A stretch of DNA of 64,000 nt from Azohydromonas aeria. Lineage in GTDB: Bacteria; Pseudomonadota; Gammaproteobacteria; Burkholderiales; Burkholderiaceae_C. This document shows positions 57,546 to 64,000 of the stretch, piece by piece (the stretch's first letter is position 1; each line of letters opens with the position of its first letter). A program made the translations under genes and the position numbers. Location: contig NZ_VIDQ01000032.1 of the NCBI RefSeq assembly GCF_009760915.1, forward strand, positions 1 through 64,000, written 5' to 3'. The notes beneath the pieces are model-generated. The model was not told the origin of the DNA. It saw only the letters and a program-made list of their open reading frames with translations, and did no database searches.

Positions 57546-58919
57546 TCATGCCGAAGAATGGGACTGAACATCGAGCACGGCCTGCGCGTTGCGCTCGCAG
57601 ATGCGTCGAAAGCCGGCACTGATGCGACCGTCGCCACTGGCCCCATTCCAGAATTCCACGGCCGCCGCGGCGGCCTGCTGCCAGAACTCGCGCTCTCCCG
57701 GCAAGGGCAATTGCGGCCTGAAATTCTTCTCCGGCAATTCGACACCGCGCTGTGGCGCATACAGCATTGGCAGCATGTCGTAAGAAGGCGCCAGGCGCAG
57801 CCCAGGACCGCCGGGCATGAATGACAAATTGCCATCATGCATGTCGGTATTCGCGATGAGTTGGCCAAAATGCCACAAGCGCGCAATACCGTCGCTGGTT
57901 TCCTTGTCGATGAGTCCGAGTTTGAAAAGACGATGCGTGCTCTCGGGCCAGGGGCGGCCCGCAAGGCCAAACCAGGCGTTGTTGAACGCGGCCCACGAAC
58001 ACAGTGCCGATCGGCCGTGGGCGCCATGGCGATCGAAACGGATCACTTCCAGGAAAGTCCGATGGCCGGCACGGTGAACGCTGGTGCGAGCCGCATCGAG
58101 TCCGGGCAGCAGGGAAATGCACCTTGACGCCAGGTGCTCGCATACCAGGAGGTCGGCCCAGCGCACGGTGCCCGGCGAGTCATCCGAACCCGAGAATTTG
58201 ACAATGACATGGGCTGGCGTGCCATCAAAATCGCGCACCGCGGTAAATTTTGGAAACTCGCCGCCGGCGGAAGAATCCGGCATGCCGTGCTCCATGGCCT
58301 GCAGTGCCAACGCCGGGTAGGCATTTTCGAGATCGGCATCGGTCACCATTCGAGGCGGCTGCTGGATCCGTCGCAGCCACAGCCTGCAGGCTTCTTCCCC
58401 GACGATGAAATTGCCTGACTGATCGGCGCCCAGCAGCGACAGCGCGTACAAGGCATCGTCGTCGGTCCAGGTACGTGGATCTTCGTTGACACGCAAAACC
58501 TTCGCATGCTCGCGGGCGAAGGCCCGGCCCAGGAATCCTTCCGGCCGCAGATCCTGCATGGGGTATGGAATTCCCTCGAACCAGCCGTCGCGCATGTCGT
58601 CGTCCAGAGGCCATTCGAACGGAGCGCCATATTCCAGGACACAGCCGTCGGGATACGCCAGATGCAATTGCCCGGCTTCTTCCACGGCAGCGTGCCGATC
58701 GATGCGGTAGACGGGCAGCGGGGCGTTGCTGCCGCGCAGTGGACGGCGCGCTGCGTACGCGGTACGGCGGGCACGGCCCATGGTCAGCACCTCGGAGCCG
58801 GCCGCCTTGACCATGCGCATGAGCGTCGGCCGGCTGACGGCCAGGCTGGTGAGGACTTGGGACGAAGCCAGGCGGTGCTGCCGGCGCAGCAGGTCAATGA
58901 GGATCCGGGGCGAGGGCAT
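57546..58919 (-). CDS. yjjJ: YjjJ-type HipA family kinase with N-terminal HTH
   Basis: A 457-residue protein from the ATG at 58919. An N-terminal winged-helix segment (LLRRQHRLASSQVLTSLAVSRPTLMRMV) is fused to a HipA-like Ser/Thr kinase. Kinase marks: ATP-lysine strand HVIVKFSGS, catalytic loop LIANTDMHDGNLSFM and metal-binding APSYDMLPM. This layout is that of YjjJ, a HipA-family toxin with its own DNA-binding domain and no separate HipB antitoxin. It may phosphorylate a tRNA synthetase or related target as HipA does; the target is unknown. Two repeated GAAACGAT sites at and before the start suggest autoregulation. Confidence 0.88.
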   Translation of the reverse strand: MPSPRILIDLLRRQHRLASSQVLTSLAVSRPTLMRMVKAAGSEVLTMGRARRTAYAARRPLRGSNAPLPVYRIDRHAAVEEAGQLHLAYPDGCVLEYGAPFEWPLDDDMRDGWFEGIPYPMQDLRPEGFLGRAFAREHAKVLRVNEDPRTWTDDDALYALSLLGADQSGNFIVGEEACRLWLRRIQQPPRMVTDADLENAYPALALQAMEHGMPDSSAGGEFPKFTAVRDFDGTPAHVIVKFSGSDDSPGTVRWADLLVCEHLASRCISLLPGLDAARTSVHRAGHRTFLEVIRFDRHGAHGRSALCSWAAFNNAWFGLAGRPWPESTHRLFKLGLIDKETSDGIARLWHFGQLIANTDMHDGNLSFMPGGPGLRLAPSYDMLPMLYAPQRGVELPEKNFRPQLPLPGEREFWQQAAAAAVEFWNGASGDGRISAGFRRICERNAQAVLDVQSHSSA

Positions 58920-58940
58920 GAAACGATCTCGGAAACGATT
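58920..58940. promoter_or_regulatory. yjjJ operator 1
   Basis: GAAACGATCTCGGAAACGATT (21 bases: two GAAACGAT direct repeats 12 bases apart) touches the yjjJ start codon. It matches the site at 58989-59009 in 19 of 21 positions. Probable binding site of the N-terminal HTH of YjjJ. Confidence 0.65.
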
Positions 58941-58988
58941 CTTCCGCTGTGATTCTGGCGTGGCGGCAGGCCAGATGAAAGGCAGCGT

Positions 58989-59009
58989 GAAACGATCTGA
59001 GAAACGATT
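58989..59009. promoter_or_regulatory. yjjJ operator 2
   Basis: A second 21-base copy, again two GAAACGAT repeats 12 bases apart, starts 69 bases from the first. Two tandem composite sites in front of the gene are a strong sign of specific regulation. Confidence 0.65.
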
Positions 59010-59180
59010 TTGGGCGCTGTCTCCGCGATCGCGGCAGCTTCTCCCCACGCCAGGTTCGCTCGGGCCTGGGCTTCAGGTGCGCACCGCGCTCACGTCCAGG
59101 CCTACCGGCGCCCGATGCGCGCGCCCGGAGCACAGCGACGCCATGCTGCCCAGCTGATCCAGCTCCTCAAACGTGCTCAG

Positions 59181-59206
59181 CCGTGTGGATGGACCGTGTG
59201 GATGGA
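59181..59206. repeat. 13-base tandem duplication
   Basis: CCGTGTGGATGGA is repeated exactly, head to tail (59181-59193 and 59194-59206), just downstream of the TetR gene. Probably a recent slippage event without function. Confidence 0.6.
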
Positions 59207-59259
59207 AATGGGCCATCGCATTGCATGCCCGATCCTCAGCTTTCCCACGGCCGACCGGA

Positions 59260-59976
59260 TCAGGTTGCGTAGCGGACCTTCTTGCGGCCTGCCGACTTGG
59301 CTGCGACGGGTTGTACTGCAGCCCGGGCCTGGCGCAGCTTGCGCATGGCCGCCGGTGCGCCGTGCAGGAACATGTCCACCTTCGGCTCGATGGCGGCGCG
59401 AAGATCTTCCGGCACCGGCAGGCCGTACACCCACTTGCGCACACCCAGGTAGAAGATGGCCGCGTGCAGGCCCCAGATCATCTCGATCTCGGCTTCCTGT
59501 TCCGCCTCGCTGCGGGGCTCGTCGATGTTGAACTCGGCCCGTACCTCTGCCAGTACCGGCAGGAAGATCTTGCTGCGCAGCTTGTCCAGGTACTTGATGT
59601 TGATGCCCTCGCGCGTGAGGCCCGAGAAGATGAAGATCCGGATCCATTCCTCGCGCAGGATGACCGATGCGTAGTCCAGGTAGAAGGCATGGAGCCGCTC
59701 TGTCAGTCCCACGCTGCGGTCGGCGATGAGCTTCTCCCACTCGCGCCGCCACTTGAACACCTCGCTGTAGACCCGGTCGATCAGCGCTTCCTTGCTCTCG
59801 AAGTAGCGGTAGAGCAAGGGCTGCGTCACCCCCAGCTCCTTTGCCAGCTCCCGCGTGCTGCCGGAGAAGCCGTAGCGCGTGAAATGCTCGATCGCCTTGG
59901 CGACGATCTGCTGCTCGCGCTCTTCGGGCTGCAGGCGTTGCCTGGGCCGGGCGCCCTGAGCCGTCTTTGCGTCCAT
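59260..59976 (-). CDS. TetR family regulator
   Basis: A 238-residue TetR-type repressor from an ATG at 59976 with a GGAG site six bases before it; a more upstream ATG at 60036 lies within the probable promoter and lacks such a site. The DNA-binding region is KAIEHFTRYGFSGSTRELAKELGVTQPLLYRYFESKEALIDRVY. The ligand domain contains YLDYASVILREEWIRIFIFSGL and an AIFYLGVRKWVYGLPVPED block. The upstream region shares a TTAA...GATAAAT-x-GTAGGC motif with the promoter of the VOC operon at 63.95 kb, pointing to it as autoregulator and repressor of that operon. Confidence 0.88.
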   Translation of the reverse strand: MDAKTAQGARPRQRLQPEEREQQIVAKAIEHFTRYGFSGSTRELAKELGVTQPLLYRYFESKEALIDRVYSEVFKWRREWEKLIADRSVGLTERLHAFYLDYASVILREEWIRIFIFSGLTREGINIKYLDKLRSKIFLPVLAEVRAEFNIDEPRSEAEQEAEIEMIWGLHAAIFYLGVRKWVYGLPVPEDLRAAIEPKVDMFLHGAPAAMRKLRQARAAVQPVAAKSAGRKKVRYAT

Positions 59977-60035
59977 CTCGGTCTCCACTGGATCCCTGAC
60001 ACCGCCGCCGGCACGAGCGATCTCGAAGCCGGCCA

Positions 60036-60062
60036 TTAACGGTCAGTTGATAAATTGTAGGC
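60036..60062. promoter_or_regulatory. TetR promoter/operator motif, copy 1
   Basis: TTAACGGTCAGTTGATAA (60036-60053), followed on the plus strand by ATTGTAGGC. Read towards the TetR gene this gives a TACAAT -10 box and an overlapping downstream operator. It aligns with the motif at 63952-63979. Confidence 0.55.
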
Positions 60063-60124
60063 CCAATGCCTGGCCCATGAGACCCGGGGCCCAGCTGGGA
60101 ACCCGCAGGTTCCCGCGAAGCGCA

Positions 60125-60158
60125 ACGCCCCCGGGACGTCGAAGGCTCCCGGGGGCGT
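60125..60158 (-). terminator. Terminator of symporter operon
   Basis: A 12-base stem (60125-60136 with 60147-60158, ACGCCCCCGGGA and its complement) with a 10-base loop lies 15 bases after the ActP stop. The T run is short, but stem strength and position fit the end of the VOC-FAD-DUF485-ActP transcript. Confidence 0.65.
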
Positions 60159-60173
60159 CGTCGGCTGCGCGGC

Positions 60174-61823
60174 TCAGGCGGTGCGCGCAGCCGCCGCGGC
60201 CTTCAGGCCCAGCTCGCTGACCACGAGCTGCCCGGCATAGGCCCGCTGCTCGTTGCGGGCACGCTGCGACCTGTCCGTCACCGAGAACAGCCAGATGCCG
60301 GCGAAGGCGATGAGCATCGAGAACAGCGCCGGGTACTCGTAGGGATAGACCGGCGTCGCGTGGCCGAGCACCTTGACCCAGACCGTGGGGCTCAGGACCG
60401 TCAGCGCCACGGCGCTGGCCAGCCCGAGGCTGCCGCCGATCACGGCCCCGCGCGTGGTCAGTCCGCGCCAGTAGATGGACAGCAGCAGGACCGGGAAGTT
60501 GGAGCTTGCCGCGATCGAGAAGGTCAGGCTCACGATGAAGGCGATGGTCTGGTGCTCGAACAGGATGCCCAGGACGATCGCCAGCACGCCCAGCCCCACC
60601 GTCGCGGCCCGGGACACCCACAGCTCCTCGCGCTCGGTCGCCGTGCCCCGGCGCAGAACGTTGACGTAGAGGTCGTGCGACACGGCCGAGGAACCGGCCA
60701 GCGTCAGCCCGGCCACGACGGCAAGGATGGTGGAGAAGGCCACGGCGCAAATGAAGCCGAGGAAGAGGTTGCCGCCCACCGCATGGGCCAGGTGCACCGC
60801 GACCATGTTGACGCCGCCGATGATCCCGCCCTGGCTGCCCTGGTAGAGCGGATCGCTGGCGACCAGCGCGATGGTGCCGAAGCCGATGACGATGATCAGC
60901 GCGTAGCTCAGGCCCACGATGCCCGTGGCGTACAGGATGCTCTTGCGCGCGGCCTGGACGTTGCCCACGGTGAAGAAGCGCATGAGGATGTGCGGCAGGC
61001 CCGCGGTGCCGAAGATCAGCGCCATGCCCAGCGACACCGCCGACACCGGGTCGGACACCAGGCCGCCCGGGCGCATGATGGCGTCGCCCAACTGGTGCGT
61101 CTGCACCGCCTGGGTGAACAGCGCGTTGAGGCTGAAGCCGAAGCGCTGCATCACCATGAACGCCATGAACGCGGCACCCGTGAGCAGCAGCCCGGCCTTG
61201 ATGATCTGGATCCACGTCGTCGCCAGCATGCCGCCGAAGAAGACGTACACCATCATCAGCAGGCCCACCAGCACCACGGCCGTGGTGTAGCTCAGGCCGA
61301 AGAGCAGCTCCACCAGCTTGCCCGCGCCCACCATCTGCGACACCAGGTAGAGCAGCACGATCACGATCGAGCTCGATGCCGAGAAGGTGCGGATGGGCTT
61401 GCGCTGCAGCCGGTAGGAGACCACGTCGGCCAGCGTGTAGCGGCCCAGGTTGCGCAGCGGCTCGGCGATGAGGAACAGGATGATGGGCCAGCTGGCGAGG
61501 AAGCCGATCGAGTAGATCAGCCCGTCGTAGCCACTGGTGAAGACCAGCGCCGAGATGCCCAGCAGCGAGGCCGCCGACATGTAGTCGCCGGCGATCGCCC
61601 AGCCGTTCTGCATCGCGGTAATCTTGCCGCCGGCGGCGTAGTGGTCCTCCACGCTGTTGTTGCGGCGCGCCGCCCAGCGGGTGATGACCAGCGTGGCCAG
61701 CACGAACACGGCGAACATGCCGATGGCCGTGAGGTTCAGGCCTTGTCCGACCGCGGAGCCGGCCGCCAGCGCGGGCAGCGGCGAAGCGAGCGGCGCCAGG
61801 AGCGCGAGGACGGCAGGCTTCAT
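60174..61823 (-). CDS. ActP-type sodium:solute symporter
   Basis: A 549-residue SSS-family transporter with an N-terminal signal-like segment and about 13 membrane helices. Family marks: [86 protein letters not shown] and [23 protein letters not shown]. This wording is of the acetate/monocarboxylate symporter ActP group. It follows a DUF485 gene (four-base overlap), the usual partner. Within this operon it probably imports the aromatic or carboxylate substrate rather than acetate; specificity is inference. Confidence 0.9.
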   Translation of the reverse strand: MKPAVLALLAPLASPLPALAAGSAVGQGLNLTAIGMFAVFVLATLVITRWAARRNNSVEDHYAAGGKITAMQNGWAIAGDYMSAASLLGISALVFTSGYDGLIYSIGFLASWPIILFLIAEPLRNLGRYTLADVVSYRLQRKPIRTFSASSSIVIVLLYLVSQMVGAGKLVELLFGLSYTTAVVLVGLLMMVYVFFGGMLATTWIQIIKAGLLLTGAAFMAFMVMQRFGFSLNALFTQAVQTHQLGDAIMRPGGLVSDPVSAVSLGMALIFGTAGLPHILMRFFTVGNVQAARKSILYATGIVGLSYALIIVIGFGTIALVASDPLYQGSQGGIIGGVNMVAVHLAHAVGGNLFLGFICAVAFSTILAVVAGLTLAGSSAVSHDLYVNVLRRGTATEREELWVSRAATVGLGVLAIVLGILFEHQTIAFIVSLTFSIAASSNFPVLLLSIYWRGLTTRGAVIGGSLGLASAVALTVLSPTVWVKVLGHATPVYPYEYPALFSMLIAFAGIWLFSVTDRSQRARNEQRAYAGQLVVSELGLKAAAAARTA

Positions 61824-62173
61824 TGAGCTTCTCCCTGGCGCAGCGCCTCGATCATGGCGTCGTACACCGCGTTGGCCCGGTGCACGTAGACCGCGACGAG
61901 GCCGAAGGTGAAGGCGAACATGCCGAATCCGATCGGGATGCCCACGGTCATGGGCTGCGAGGCAACGAGGCGCGCGCCCAGCAGGTCGGGCCGGTAGGCC
62001 AGCGTGAGGATGTAGCCGAAGTAGACGCCCAGCATCAGGGCCGTCAGTGCCCAGATGAATCGGCGGCGGCTGCCCAGCAGCGCCTGGAAGCGCGGGTCAC
62101 GCCCGAGCTCGTCAGGCGTGGTGTCGGCCACGGCCCGGGGCCATGCCGTTGACAGGGCGGCGGTGTGTTGCAT
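61820..62173 (-). CDS. DUF485 family membrane protein
   Basis: A 117-residue protein with two membrane helices ([25 protein letters not shown] and [25 protein letters not shown]) and a soluble N terminus. Length, the FGYIL block and the C-terminal VHRANAVYD match DUF485 (YjcH), which is encoded with and thought to support ActP-type symporters. It overlaps the symporter gene by four bases. It has a CAGGAGA ribosome-binding site. Confidence 0.9.
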   Translation of the reverse strand: MQHTAALSTAWPRAVADTTPDELGRDPRFQALLGSRRRFIWALTALMLGVYFGYILTLAYRPDLLGARLVASQPMTVGIPIGFGMFAFTFGLVAVYVHRANAVYDAMIEALRQGEAQ

Positions 62174-62230
62174 GAGGTGTCTCCTGGTGGCGGTCGTTGG
62201 CGGCGGCCTGCCGCCGTGGGGGCTGGCGGT

Positions 62231-63448
62231 TCAGACAAAGGCGCGTGCGACGGCGGTTTCCCGCATCACGGCTTCCGGCGTGCGGTAGCGCTCGGCCATC
62301 TGCCGCTCGCCTTCGTCGCGCAGTTGCGCCTGCATGTAGGCGCCGAGGTGCCGGGCGTGCTGCACGATGGCCGCGCCGACCGGCGTGCGCTCGTCGCTGT
62401 AGCGCTGCAGTGCGGCCGCCACGTCGGCACCAGCGCCCAGGGCCTGGGTGAGCGCCAGCGCGTCGCTGGCGGCCTTGGTCACGCCCATGCCGCAGTGGGG
62501 CCGTGCCACGAAGGCGGCATCGCCCAGCAGCGCGACGCGGCCGAAGGCCAGCCGGGAGCTCTCCAGGTCGAAGATGGGCTGGAAGAAGAGGTTCTCCGTC
62601 TTCTGCACCACCTCCGCGAACTGCGGCGCGAGCACCTGCCGTGCCGCGCGGCGCGCGTCGTCGAGCACCTCGGGCCGGATCAGCGGGGGCGGGATGCCGT
62701 CCAGCCAGACCTTGCCCGAAGGGTCGGTGACCATGTCGCGCAGCGTCGTGGCCTGCGCGGCCGGCCGGTACCAGACGAAATTGAAGCGGCGCCTGCCGGG
62801 CTCGAAGGCGTTGTCCTTGCCGGCGACCGGGTAGGCGATCATCTGCTCCTGCGGCGGCAGGCCGAAGGCGAAGTACGGGAACAGCTCCCTGAGCGTGCGC
62901 TCGCTCAAGGCCGACTCCTCGACCAGGCCGCGCCAGGCGACGTAGCCCGCGTACTCGGGCCGCGCCTGCGGCAGCAGCATCTGCCGCACCGTGGAGCGAA
63001 TGCCGTCGGCCGCCACCAGCAGGTCGGCGCGCTCGCGGCGGCCGTCCTTGAAGCAGGCCGTGACGCCCTGCTCGTCCTGCGCCAGCGACTCGAGCTGGAA
63101 GCCGTTGTGGTAGCGCTCGCGCGGAAACGCCACCTTGAGCACGTGGTACAGGCGGCTCCACGCGGTGAGCACCTGCGGCATGTCGCGGCGCCCGGCGACG
63201 CTGCCGTCGCTGGCCAGCGTGACCCGCTCCTTCACGGCCACGCCGATGGTGTCGTCCACGGTCACGCCGGCCGTTGCCAGCGCATCCATCAGCTCCTGGT
63301 GCGTGACGATGCCGGCGCCGCGCCCTTCGAGCTCCTCGGCCACGCGCTCGTACACCTCCACGTCCCAGCCTGCGCGGTGCAGCAGGTTGGCTGCGAACAG
63401 CCCTCCGAGCGAGCCGCCGATAACCATTGCCTTGCGTTGCCTTGCCAT
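62231..63448 (-). CDS. FAD-dependent aromatic hydroxylase, 2,6-dihydroxypyridine hydroxylase-like
   Basis: A 405-residue class A flavin monooxygenase from the ATG at 63448 (AGGAGACA site). FAD motifs: AMVIGGSLGGLFAANLLHRAG, LLVAADGIRSTVRQMLLP and RVALLGDAAFVARPHCGMGVTKAASDALAL. Segments such as GAGIVTHQEL, YAGYVAWRGLVEE and MIAYPVAGKDNAFEPG recall 2,6-dihydroxypyridine 3-monooxygenase, so a hydroxypyridine or similar hydroxylated ring is a plausible substrate. It is encoded between a VOC gene (28 bases upstream) and DUF485-ActP transport genes, all apparently in one catabolic operon. Confidence 0.85.
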   Translation of the reverse strand: MARQRKAMVIGGSLGGLFAANLLHRAGWDVEVYERVAEELEGRGAGIVTHQELMDALATAGVTVDDTIGVAVKERVTLASDGSVAGRRDMPQVLTAWSRLYHVLKVAFPRERYHNGFQLESLAQDEQGVTACFKDGRRERADLLVAADGIRSTVRQMLLPQARPEYAGYVAWRGLVEESALSERTLRELFPYFAFGLPPQEQMIAYPVAGKDNAFEPGRRRFNFVWYRPAAQATTLRDMVTDPSGKVWLDGIPPPLIRPEVLDDARRAARQVLAPQFAEVVQKTENLFFQPIFDLESSRLAFGRVALLGDAAFVARPHCGMGVTKAASDALALTQALGAGADVAAALQRYSDERTPVGAAIVQHARHLGAYMQAQLRDEGERQMAERYRTPEAVMRETAVARAFV

Positions 63449-63476
63449 GCTTGTCTCCTGTGGTGTCAAGGTGGGT

Positions 63477-63932
63477 TCAGTGCCGGCCTTCGCGCAGGGC
63501 CAGGGCCTCCGCGGCGGGGAAGTTCAGCTCGATCGTGATGCCGGAGGGGTCCTCCACGAACAGCTGGTGCAGGCCCAGGCTGGGAACGGTGCGCTCCCGG
63601 TACGGCAGCGCCGCAGCGTCGAGCCGCGCACGCATCGGGAGCAGCTCGGTGGCCAGGAAGGCCACGTGGTCCACCGCCGCGCTGCCGTGCAGCGATGCGC
63701 CTGCCTTGTCGCCCAGGTACTGCGCCAGTGCCTGCGGATCGCTTTCATCGACGCCGATGATGTGGACCACACCGAAGTCGGCCTCGTCGCCGCCGCGGTA
63801 GAGCCACAGCCCCGGGAACTCGAAGGGCGGCCGGTACCCCTCCTTGAAGCCGAGGATCTCCGTGTAGAAGCGGCGCGATGCCTCGATGGAGGCGGTGCGC
63901 ACCGAGAAGTGGGCCAGCTTGGCAATCGGCAT
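63477..63932 (-). CDS. VOC superfamily protein, first gene of catabolic operon
   Basis: A 151-residue two-module VOC protein from the ATG at 63932 (AGGAGACT site). Probable metal ligands are His in AKLAHFSVRT, His in AAVDHVAFLATE and Glu in SGITIELNF, the H/H/E set of glyoxalase-type and extradiol-type members. Other blocks are SRRFYTEILGFKEGYRPPF and LHQLFVEDPSG. It may be a ring-cleaving dioxygenase, isomerase or lactoylglutathione-lyase-like enzyme acting with the flavin hydroxylase. Its promoter carries a motif shared with the TetR gene at 59.3 kb. Confidence 0.85.
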   Translation of the reverse strand: MPIAKLAHFSVRTASIEASRRFYTEILGFKEGYRPPFEFPGLWLYRGGDEADFGVVHIIGVDESDPQALAQYLGDKAGASLHGSAAVDHVAFLATELLPMRARLDAAALPYRERTVPSLGLHQLFVEDPSGITIELNFPAAEALALREGRH

Positions 63933-63951
63933 CGAAGTCTCCTGGTGTCTG

Positions 63952-63999
63952 TTAAGTGATCGACAGATAAATAGTAGGCGCCGCATCCTCGAACCGCAA
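63952..63999 (-). promoter_or_regulatory. Promoter and TetR motif copy 2 of VOC operon
   Basis: Reading towards the VOC gene: TTGCGG (63999-63994), 17 bases, then TACTAT (63976-63971), a good sigma-70 promoter. Overlapping its downstream side is TTAAGTGATCGACAGATAA (63952-63970, plus strand), similar to 60036-60053. Predicted site of repression by the TetR protein. Confidence 0.6.
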
Positions 64000-64000
64000 G

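Overview
The window is very GC-rich DNA, dense with genes, and its gene content points to the Burkholderiales (Betaproteobacteria): a PepSY/DUF3649/DUF3325 siderophore operon, a kynA-kynU operon, an aminobenzoyl-CoA cluster, a 3-hydroxybutyrate oligomer hydrolase and a Rep_3-type initiator. The centre of the window (about 25.1-29.6 kb) is a complete replication and partition module: parA-parB with parS-like palindromes, a Rep initiator, inverted iterons in front of rep, a seven-unit iteron array and an AT-rich stretch. The sequence is therefore most likely part of a secondary replicon (megaplasmid or chromid). Many of its genes are catabolic or accessory, but one tRNA gene, tRNA-Leu(GAG), is also present.

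Layout. 0.3-2.8 kb: DoxX, pirin and a VOC protein. 2.4-9.6 kb: an iron region with a TonB siderophore receptor operon (receptor, DUF3649, PepSY, DUF3325), a Fur paralogue with a ribbon-helix-helix partner, and a divergent DUF2325 gene with a tiny membrane-protein gene; matching 15-bp TGAGA-N5-TCTCA boxes lie in both control regions. 9.7-12.5 kb: a type II P-type ATPase. 13.1-17.7 kb: a tightly packed biosynthetic operon (type III polyketide synthase, methyltransferase, FAD oxidoreductase, acyl carrier protein, ketosynthase), the best candidate here for an undescribed system. 18.0-24.6 kb: a tripartite RND efflux system with a divergent TetR regulator and operator. 25.1-29.6 kb: partition and origin.

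29.8-34.9 kb: arsenate reductase, PhzF, a hydroxyacid dehydrogenase remnant and a branched-chain 2-oxoacid dehydrogenase operon (E1alpha, E1beta, E2). 35.4-41.6 kb: tryptophan degradation (kynA, kynU, an M20 hydrolase, a divergent LysR gene) with two orphan genes downstream. 41.8-46.5 kb: LuxR regulator, 3HB-oligomer hydrolase, ArsR and an old yellow enzyme with a perfect operator. 46.7 kb: tRNA-Leu. 46.9-55.0 kb: aminobenzoyl-CoA degradation (CoA ligase, fused monooxygenase/reductase, SDR, MarR, enoyl-CoA hydratase, acyl-CoA dehydrogenase, RidA). 55.2-57.5 kb: glutaryl-CoA dehydrogenase with LysR. 57.5-59.0 kb: a YjjJ-type HipA kinase with repeated operators. 59.3-64.0 kb: a TetR gene and an operon for a VOC protein, a dihydroxypyridine-hydroxylase-like flavoprotein, DUF485 and an ActP-type symporter, whose promoter carries a motif also found at the TetR gene.

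The genes fit together metabolically. KynA and KynU lead from tryptophan to anthranilate, the CoA ligase and fused monooxygenase take anthranilate into a CoA-bound route, and the beta-oxidation enzymes, RidA and GcdH can finish it. The arylformamidase step (kynB) is not seen in this window. No insertion sequence, integrase, prophage or CRISPR array was recognised. All functional calls rest on reading motifs and family resemblance by eye; no database search was run.
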